The notes below the pieces were generated by a model. It saw only the letters and a program-made list of their open reading frames with translations. It ran no database searches and was not told the origin of the DNA. 6,345 bases of DNA, from positions 1 through 6,345 of the forward strand of contig CAMGSV010000144.1 in NCBI GenBank assembly GCA_946061495.1, given 5' to 3'. Source of the DNA: an uncultured Spirochaetales bacterium. GTDB lineage: Bacteria; Spirochaetota; Spirochaetia; Treponematales; Treponemataceae. Position numbers and translations under genes: made by a program. Below, one piece after another: positions 1 through 4,338 of the stretch (positions are counted from its first letter, which is position 1; every line of letters begins with the position of its first letter).

Positions 1-429
1 ACGTCAGACTTCAAACAGCTTGCTGAAGCTGCCTATTACTCCGAACGGGCAGAAGCGTATTACGACTTATATTCATCCGCAAATATAACAGCTGCACAGG
101 ATGATGGAAGTACGATGAAAATGAATGTCCAGTTGGAAATGGAACCCTTCGGAAACATTGATACTGATATTGTGATGGAGACTTCAGCTGACACACTGTA
201 CTATGAGAACATGAATCGCAATGATTTGCGGTATTATGATAAATTCACCGCAGTTAAGGGTGAAAATATGAAGTCCATCATCACGGTTTTCCGTTCTGGC
301 GACTCATGGATTCTCTACGGCATCGGTGGCGTGAAGGCTCCCAGCATCTTCTTCCTGCGAGATCGGGTGGAGACCTCCTTCATGAACAGAATCAAGACCA
401 TGTGCAGCTACTTCTTCGAGCAGCTGTAA
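1..429 (+). CDS. Unrecognised protein, 3' part only (5' end outside window)
   Basis: The frame is open from the first base to a TAA at 427-429, so the visible 142 residues are the C-terminal part of a longer protein. The first in-frame ATG is at 115, but sensible protein-like sequence runs upstream of it (LAEAAYYSERAEAYYDLY, helical and Tyr-rich), so I read this as a truncated gene and not one starting at 115. The rest alternates short beta-like stretches (MNVQLEMEPF, SIITVFRSGDSWILYGIGG) and ends in a helix with aromatic residues (MCSYFFEQL). The short GDSWILYGIGG stretch and the overall look recall exported spirochaetal proteins of unknown function, possibly the family catalogued as DUF6675; that is memory only and unverified. 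No catalytic motif is visible. It lies 20 nt upstream of the neuB-type gene in the same direction, so the two are probably cotranscribed. Confidence is high that it is a gene; its function is unknown. Confidence 0.8.
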   Translation, partial: TSDFKQLAEAAYYSERAEAYYDLYSSANITAAQDDGSTMKMNVQLEMEPFGNIDTDIVMETSADTLYYENMNRNDLRYYDKFTAVKGENMKSIITVFRSGDSWILYGIGGVKAPSIFFLRDRVETSFMNRIKTMCSYFFEQL

Positions 430-449
430 ACTGAGTTTGGAGGAAGGGC

Positions 450-1640
450 ATGACAAGTCTGGTACACATTTCAGCAGAAATCGGCACCTCCCATGGTGGC
501 AACAGGGAAAAAGCTCGCCAGCTCATTGATGCGGCGGCGGCGGCAGGTGCTGATTCCGTCAAGTTCCAGTGGGTCTATGCCCAAGAGATTCTCCATCCCA
601 ACACCGGACTGGTGAACCTGCCCGGCGGAGCTATCCCCCTCTACGAAAGGTTCCAGCAGCTGGAGGTTCCCGTCGCCTTCTTCCAGGAGGTCCGAGACTA
701 CGCCAGAAGCAAGGGATGCCAGTTCATCTGCTCACCCTTCGGTCTCCAGAGCCTTGAGGAGCTGGCGGCACTGGCTCCCGATGCCATCAAGATTGCCTCC
801 CCGGAGCTGAACCACCAGCCCCTGCTGCAGCGTCTGGCGGAAATCCGGCGGACCCAGGCCAGCCAGGGCCAAACGCCAGTACCCGTCATCCTCTCCTCCG
901 GGGTCTCTACCCTGGCAGACATCGAGAGGGCCTTGAACATTCTGGCGGACGAAAGTCTCGTTACAGAGAGCAGTGGCCTGCAAACCGGCGAGGGCAACGT
1001 AAGAAGAGCCGACCTGCAGGGCATCACCCTCCTCCACTGCATCACTGCCTACCCGGCACCAGCGGAGGAATACAATCTGCGAGTGCTGCAGAACCTGGCG
1101 GGAATCTTTGGCGTGGAGGTGGGTGTCAGCGACCACAGCCTGGATCCGCAGTTGGTGCCTGTTTTGGCAGCAGCCTGCGGGGCACGGTTCATCGAAAAGC
1201 ACATCACCCTGTCAAGGGAAACCGATGGCCTAGACGACCCCGTCGCCCTGGAGCCGCAGCAATTTGCCCAGATGGTGGCCCAGGTCCGCAGAATGGAACG
1301 TCCCATAAGGAACTACGGCTGCCAGTGCGGCTCGTCGTTAATAATAGAAGAGATGGAGGAGAAATACGGCAGGGAAACAGTTCAGGCCGTGCTGGGAACC
1401 GGCATAAAGCGGCTGGCTCCCGCAGAGCAAGCAAATTACGGTCGCACCAACCGATCCATCCACGTGCTGCGGGACATGAAGCAGGGAGAGCTTCTAACGG
1501 AGGACACAATAGCCATCCTACGGACGGAAAAGGTGCTCAATCCTGGACTAGCTCCTGAACACCTTCCCACCATAACGGGAGCCGTCCTGAAGCGGAACAT
1601 AGAGGCCGGACAAGGGGTGTTATGGCATCATCTGATATAG
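450..1640 (+). CDS. neuB: N-acetylneuraminate synthase family protein (NeuB/SpsE type)
   Basis: This family condenses phosphoenolpyruvate with an N-acylated hexosamine to give a nine-carbon nonulosonic acid (sialic, pseudaminic or legionaminic type) in the cytoplasm. The 396 residues show a TIM barrel followed by a C-terminal SAF (antifreeze-like) domain. Visible motifs are AEIGTSHGG (9-17), VKFQ (37-40), CSPF (94-97), IKIAS (113-117), LSSG (148-151), LLHC (194-197), SDH (227-229) and EKH (249-251). The His residues of LHC and SDH match the metal ligands of characterised NeuB. The SAF domain begins at NRSIHV (334-339), whose Arg matches the domain-swapped substrate-binding Arg, and runs to about 390. 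The start is fixed by GGAGG at 439-443, 6 nt before ATG. It is longer than the usual 330-350 residues, with apparent extra sequence around 163-190 and 285-330. The usual Asp after SPF is Gly98. No neuA or neuC partner is present, so the exact sugar cannot be assigned; PseI or LegI activity is equally possible. Confidence 0.93.
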   Translation: MTSLVHISAEIGTSHGGNREKARQLIDAAAAAGADSVKFQWVYAQEILHPNTGLVNLPGGAIPLYERFQQLEVPVAFFQEVRDYARSKGCQFICSPFGLQSLEELAALAPDAIKIASPELNHQPLLQRLAEIRRTQASQGQTPVPVILSSGVSTLADIERALNILADESLVTESSGLQTGEGNVRRADLQGITLLHCITAYPAPAEEYNLRVLQNLAGIFGVEVGVSDHSLDPQLVPVLAAACGARFIEKHITLSRETDGLDDPVALEPQQFAQMVAQVRRMERPIRNYGCQCGSSLIIEEMEEKYGRETVQAVLGTGIKRLAPAEQANYGRTNRSIHVLRDMKQGELLTEDTIAILRTEKVLNPGLAPEHLPTITGAVLKRNIEAGQGVLWHHLI

Positions 1641-1659
1641 AGATGCATCGTACTGTGTA

Positions 1660-1695
1660 TTGTCTCTAGCATTCTCGGCTGGGGACTTGAGACAA
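1660..1695. repeat. Inverted repeat overlapping the smpB -35 element
   Basis: The arms TTGTCTCTAG (1660-1669) and CTTGAGACAA (1686-1695) are complementary at 9 of 10 positions, with one T-T mismatch at 1667/1688 and a 16-nt centre. The right arm contains the predicted -35 hexamer TTGAGA. No T-run follows the right arm (GAGAAAGG comes next), so it is not a standard intrinsic terminator for the neuB-type gene. It could be an operator for a dimeric regulator, a weak RNA hairpin at the end of the upstream transcript, or chance. Confidence 0.5.
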
Positions 1696-1715
1696 GAGAA
1701 AGGATAGCATATACT
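1687..1715 (+). promoter_or_regulatory. Predicted sigma70-type promoter for smpB
   Basis: TTGAGA (1687-1692, 5 of 6 to TTGACA) and TATACT (1710-1715, 5 of 6 to TATAAT) are separated by exactly 17 nt. It sits in the only sizeable gap of the rightward block, directly before smpB. A start 7 nt after the -10 box would be 1722, the A of the smpB ATG, so the transcript may be leaderless. This would give smpB and the following gene their own promoter, apart from the neuB-type gene. It is a prediction from consensus and spacing only. Confidence 0.6.
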
Positions 1716-1721
1716 AGGACT

Positions 1722-2186
1722 ATGGCAGAAGGTAGAAAGATACTAGCACAGAACAAGAAGGCTCGTTACAACTACACCATCGAGGATTCACTGGAGTGCG
1801 GAATCGTGCTGGAGGGTACGGAAGTCAAGTCATTCCGCGGTGGGAACATCTCCTTTCCCGACGCCTTTGCCGAAATTAGGAATGGTGAGGTGTGGGTTCG
1901 CGGTCTCCACGTGGCAGAATACAGCTTTTCCTCTGTGTTCAACCACGACCCGGACCGCCCCAAGAAGCTGTTGCTTCATCGGGACGAAATCAAGCGCCTG
2001 GCCCGCAAGGTGGATGAGAAGGGATGCACCCTCATTCCCCTGGACTTCTACTTGAAAAATGGTCGGATTAAGGTTACTCTGGGAGTATGTAGGGGTAAAA
2101 AGCAATTTGACAAGCGGGCGGACATCCGTGACCGGGATGTAAAGCGCGACTTACAGCGGGAATTCCGCAAAGGATTGCAGGGATAA
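1722..2186 (+). CDS. smpB: SsrA-binding protein SmpB
   Basis: SmpB binds tmRNA (SsrA) and brings it to stalled ribosomes for trans-translation, tagging the nascent peptide and releasing the ribosome. At 154 residues it has the usual length. Family signatures in order are NKKARYNYTIED (11-22), EGTEVKSFRGG (31-41), NHDPDRPKKLLLHRDEI (74-90), PLDFYLKNGRIKV (106-118) and GKKQFDKR (125-132), then the basic C-terminal tail RDRDVKRDLQREFRKG (136-151) that reaches into the empty mRNA channel. The Tyr of the common GKKxYDKR is Phe129, a mild change. The start is secure: the frame has no other ATG and no ATG, GTG or TTG back to the neuB-type stop at 1638-1640. Ribosome binding is odd. The nearest purine motif, AGGA at 1716-1719, is only 2 nt from ATG, and AAAGGA at 1699-1704 is 17 nt away, which fits a leaderless mRNA. 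It is probably cotranscribed with the gene at 2188. No ssrA gene is visible here. Confidence 0.98.
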   Translation: MAEGRKILAQNKKARYNYTIEDSLECGIVLEGTEVKSFRGGNISFPDAFAEIRNGEVWVRGLHVAEYSFSSVFNHDPDRPKKLLLHRDEIKRLARKVDEKGCTLIPLDFYLKNGRIKVTLGVCRGKKQFDKRADIRDRDVKRDLQREFRKGLQG

Positions 2187-2187
2187 G

Positions 2188-3024
2188 ATGAAACGTCATT
2201 CTACAAAGCTTGCAGTATATCTTCTCAGCCTTTTTCTGGCCTGTGGATCTGCTGTTGCCACCGATGTAGAATTCTACAGCCTTTCATCCACCGTGACAGA
2301 CTCAAGCAAGATCCAGATGACAGAGGACCTGTTCTTTACCCAGCTGTTGTCCCTGCACCAATACAAAATTGTAGATAAGCGTCCCACCGGCTATCTGGGA
2401 ACCCCAGCAAATGCCAGCCAAGACACCATGGTTTTTTATGGTGAACTACAAGAAAATGGCAGCAGCTGGACCTGTACCCTCCATCTGGAGCAGCCCCACC
2501 TGAACAAAAAAGCCCAGGTTACTGGAACGTACGATTCCTACTTCAAGCTTCTTTCTGAAGCGAAGTCATCCATCAGCCAGTTGTTTGCAAACCTCGAAGC
2601 CCCTACCACTGCAACAACCACTTCATACAAACAAAAAGATTCTGCCGGTGCCCCCACCTTTGACAGCCTTTCCGGCACGTGGATTGGTGAAGCTTCCATC
2701 AACAAGATAGTCCTGTTGCGTGGCGGTCGTGGGTTTGTTATCTTCAACAATGGCGCCTCCATGAACATCAGTGTAGAGATACAGGGGCACACCATCATTT
2801 GTACCCAAACCGCAAAATCGAATGCATCCTTCTTTCCTGAACTACCACGAGAGGTCGCCTTGGTGGCCGCTATGAACGCACAGCCTATCACCTGGACCAT
2901 GACCCTCTCCAACAACGGCACCATGACCGGAACAAAGCGCAGCCTGCTGGCCGTTGTAGACTCAGGTACGGCTGTCGGCGCTGAAATGGGCACAACAGAG
3001 GTTACTTGGATCAGGCAGCAATAA
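2188..3024 (+). CDS. Exported two-domain protein of unknown function
   Basis: I do not recognise a named function. Residues 1-24 form a clear signal peptide: KRHSTK, then a hydrophobic core LAVYLLSLFLA, then SAVA before TD, which suits signal peptidase I cleavage after Ala24. Cys19 in LFLACGS could instead be a loose spirochaetal lipobox, so a lipoprotein is possible. Residues 25-136 look like an alpha/beta domain (FFTQLLSLHQYKIVDKRP at 49-66, then beta-like strands), with a loose feel of the small LpoB/FlgT/TolB-N type periplasmic folds. A Thr/Ala-rich linker (137-157) joins it to a beta-rich domain beginning SLSGTWIG (160-167), with VLLRGGRGFVIFNNGAS (175-191) and SFFPELP (214-220). The SGTW opening recalls lipocalin-like barrels; this is inference. 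The ATG is 1 nt after the smpB stop, with AGGGA (2179-2183) 4 nt upstream, so translation is probably coupled to smpB. The likely location is periplasm or envelope. Confidence 0.88.
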   Translation: MKRHSTKLAVYLLSLFLACGSAVATDVEFYSLSSTVTDSSKIQMTEDLFFTQLLSLHQYKIVDKRPTGYLGTPANASQDTMVFYGELQENGSSWTCTLHLEQPHLNKKAQVTGTYDSYFKLLSEAKSSISQLFANLEAPTTATTTSYKQKDSAGAPTFDSLSGTWIGEASINKIVLLRGGRGFVIFNNGASMNISVEIQGHTIICTQTAKSNASFFPELPREVALVAAMNAQPITWTMTLSNNGTMTGTKRSLLAVVDSGTAVGAEMGTTEVTWIRQQ

Positions 3025-3046
3025 AGAACCCCCACTGCAGTGGGGG
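3020..3046 (-). terminator. Intrinsic terminator at a convergent gene junction
   Basis: The sequence at 3029-3046 is a perfect 18-bp palindrome (CCCCCAC, TGCA, GTGGGGG) forming a 7-bp GC-rich stem with a 4-nt loop. On the minus strand it is followed by TTCTTTATT (3028 down to 3020), a fair U-tract, and lies 7 nt beyond the tsaC stop, so it suits the leftward operon best. On the plus strand the following bases are CCACAAATC, without a U-run, so termination of the smpB operon there would be weaker. The U-tract covers the TAA of the rightward gene (3022-3024). Confidence 0.8.
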
Positions 3047-3053
3047 CCACAAA

Positions 3054-3695
3054 TCAAGCCAACAGGTTTTCTGGAATCTTCACGCTTCCCTGCCGCAGAA
3101 TACGGCAACCAGATTCCGGCAGAAGCTCCACTAGGGTGGAAGGTAAGGCTCCCGGAGAAACGGAAGCACCACCGTCTACAATCAAATCCACTTCACCACC
3201 AAATTCCTTCTCAATGGCATGGATGGAGGTGAGCACCGGCTTACCGGAACGGTTGACGCTGGTAGAATAAATGGGCTCCCCCACCAAAGAAATCACCTGA
3301 CGCAGCCAAGGGTCTCCTGGGCACCGGAATGCGACAGTAGAACCTGCATCGCAACCACCAGTTACTGGAAGTATGATTGTCAAGGCTCCCGGCCACAATG
3401 AAAAAAGCTCCGAAAGGACCCTATGCCCTCGAACAGAGCTGTTATGAAGGTTGGCATCAATGTAGTGATAAACATCCTGTGGAGCTGCAATCAACTGAAT
3501 AAAGGGCTTCCCCTCATCTCTTCCTTTAATACTTTGAATTGTACCCTTACTGAGGGGAACCATACCAGAAAAGCCATAAACCGTATCTGTTGGAAGGACG
3601 CAAACGCCTCCCTCCAACAGACAATCTGCAACAATTTTTGCTGAATTTTCCTGATTCTGCTGTAACACCAAGCAACAAGCATCCCAATCACTCAT
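3054..3695 (-). CDS. tsaC: L-threonylcarbamoyladenylate synthase (TsaC/YrdC type)
   Basis: The enzyme makes threonylcarbamoyl-AMP from threonine, bicarbonate and ATP, the first step of t6A formation at position 37 of ANN-decoding tRNAs; it acts in the cytoplasm. The 213 residues contain the YrdC domain motifs: LPTDTVYGFSG (34-44), KGRDEGKPF (57-65, with the KxR pair Lys57 and Arg59), WPGALTIILP (101-110), VAFRCPGDPW (121-130), STSVNRSG (144-151, for the usual TSANxSG), IVDGG (172-176), PSTLVEL (185-191) and ILRQG (199-203). The length covers only the YrdC domain, as in TsaC, with no extra Sua5 domain. The start ATG (3695-3693) overlaps the end of the upstream FtsB-like gene by 8 nt (ATGAGTGA), and no strong Shine-Dalgarno is seen, so translational coupling is likely. 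The stop is 7 nt before a hairpin terminator. The other t6A genes (tsaB, tsaD, tsaE) are not in this window. Confidence 0.95.
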   Translation of the reverse strand: MSDWDACCLVLQQNQENSAKIVADCLLEGGVCVLPTDTVYGFSGMVPLSKGTIQSIKGRDEGKPFIQLIAAPQDVYHYIDANLHNSSVRGHRVLSELFSLWPGALTIILPVTGGCDAGSTVAFRCPGDPWLRQVISLVGEPIYSTSVNRSGKPVLTSIHAIEKEFGGEVDLIVDGGASVSPGALPSTLVELLPESGCRILRQGSVKIPENLLA

Positions 3696-4206
3696 AGATT
3701 CTCATTCCAGGAACAGACTCATAACCACCAACGCTGAGGCCAGCCTCGTAGGAGGGCTTTTTGCGGGAGAAATTTGAGACCCCCTTTGACAGGTCCTTCA
3801 TCACCAACAACACCATCATAAGAGCCGTTACTACCACTCCCATAATCTTTCCGATGGACTCAGGAATATACTTTACCTCTGCCTTTCTCATGACAGAACC
3901 AGTATCGTACATTGTTGTATAATAGGTAGGTAATCCGGTGACCTTAACGAGAGTCTCACCTTCAGCCACAAAACCAAGGCGACGGGCATACGCTGCCACC
4001 ACATCCATGTCATTACGCAAGGCAGTGTATTCCAGCTCCAACTCCTCATTTATTTTGGAGATTTCAGCCATATTGATACTAATCTCCTGACGCTGCTGCT
4101 CCAGCTGACCCATGGCCCAAAGACCATTTTGTCCACCTAAAAAAGAAATCAGCACATAAACAAGGGTTCCAGCACTTATTGCCATCAAAATCTTAGTTCT
4201 CAGCAT
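3688..4206 (-). CDS. FtsB/DivIC-like septum formation initiator protein with a second membrane segment
   Basis: The N-terminal half has the architecture of FtsB/DivIC, the bitopic division proteins that pair with FtsL and regulate septal peptidoglycan synthesis. It shows a short basic N-terminus (MLRTK), a membrane segment at about 6-24, a coiled-coil region at about 33-68 rich in E, Q and I/L, and then ARRLGFVAEGETLVKV (74-89), which matches the family's 'A-x-x-LGxVxxGE' end motif. Unlike the usual roughly 90-120 residue members, this 172-residue protein continues with a Tyr-rich linker (94-100), a second hydrophobic stretch at about 118-136 (IGKIMGVVVTALMMVLLVM) and a basic tail with KDLSKG and SRKK. 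A likely topology is N-terminus inside, coil outside, C-terminus inside. The start is the only option: a stop lies in frame at 4233-4231 and no other start codon follows before 4206. No Shine-Dalgarno precedes it. It is the first gene of an operon with tsaC. Confidence 0.82.
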   Translation of the reverse strand: MLRTKILMAISAGTLVYVLISFLGGQNGLWAMGQLEQQRQEISINMAEISKINEELELEYTALRNDMDVVAAYARRLGFVAEGETLVKVTGLPTYYTTMYDTGSVMRKAEVKYIPESIGKIMGVVVTALMMVLLVMKDLSKGVSNFSRKKPSYEAGLSVGGYESVPGMRIYE

Positions 4207-4212
4207 ACGAGA

Positions 4213-4218
4213 ATAATA
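4213..4218 (-). promoter_or_regulatory. Possible -10 box for the FtsB-like/tsaC operon
   Basis: On the minus strand TATTAT occupies 4218-4213, with the A of the start codon exactly 7 nt beyond it at 4206. There is no good -35 at 16-18 nt (GCAATT at 17), and TTGACT at 4234-4229 is too close to pair with it. The region is AT-rich, so a chance match is quite possible. It fits the lack of a Shine-Dalgarno before this gene. Confidence 0.3.
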
Positions 4219-4329
4219 ATCGGCATGAAGTCAAAAATTGCCCACCATCATTCATTTTTTCATACATAAAATATATTTATTTCCCGTTAGATACCGATAT
4301 TAAAAAAGTAAATTACTATATTACCCATT

Positions 4330-4333
4330 GGAG
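4330..4333 (+). promoter_or_regulatory. Shine-Dalgarno fixing the start of the acidic protein
   Basis: GGAG lies 5 nt before the ATG at 4339. The next in-frame ATG (4390) has only AACAATCAT before it, so the start at 4339 is preferred. The 4207-4338 divergent gap around it is very AT-rich, with a TACTAT/TATATT cluster at 4314-4322 as possible -10 material but no matching -35. Confidence 0.75.
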
Positions 4334-4338
4334 ACGGT

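Noticed and set aside
115..429. A complete small gene starting at ATG 115
   Set aside because: The same frame is open to base 1 with protein-like sequence, and no Shine-Dalgarno of note precedes 115, so it is better read as the end of a longer gene.
530..544. GCG trinucleotide run in the neuB-type gene (Ala 28-32)
   Set aside because: Only four perfect GCG units plus GCA, in frame, in a helix of the barrel; too short to argue for phase variation.
698..1509. Several minus-strand frames of 85-156 codons opposite the neuB-type gene
   Set aside because: They overlap a gene with clear family motifs, are rich in Arg/Pro/Cys as expected for G+C-rich shadows, and have no recognisable domain.
1642..1649. 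GATGCATC palindrome just after the neuB-type stop
   Set aside because: Eight bases only, with no loop, U-tract or repeat copy; expected by chance.
2538..3050. Minus-strand frame of 170 codons opposite the exported-protein gene
   Set aside because: It runs against a gene with a signal peptide, Shine-Dalgarno and operon spacing, and crosses the terminator palindrome; no coherent protein features.
3040..3644. Plus-strand frames opposite tsaC
   Set aside because: They are shadows of a gene with complete YrdC motifs.
4269..4278. AAATATATTT palindrome in the divergent gap
   Set aside because: A pure A/T 10-mer in AT-rich sequence; no second copy seen and not placed over a clear promoter.
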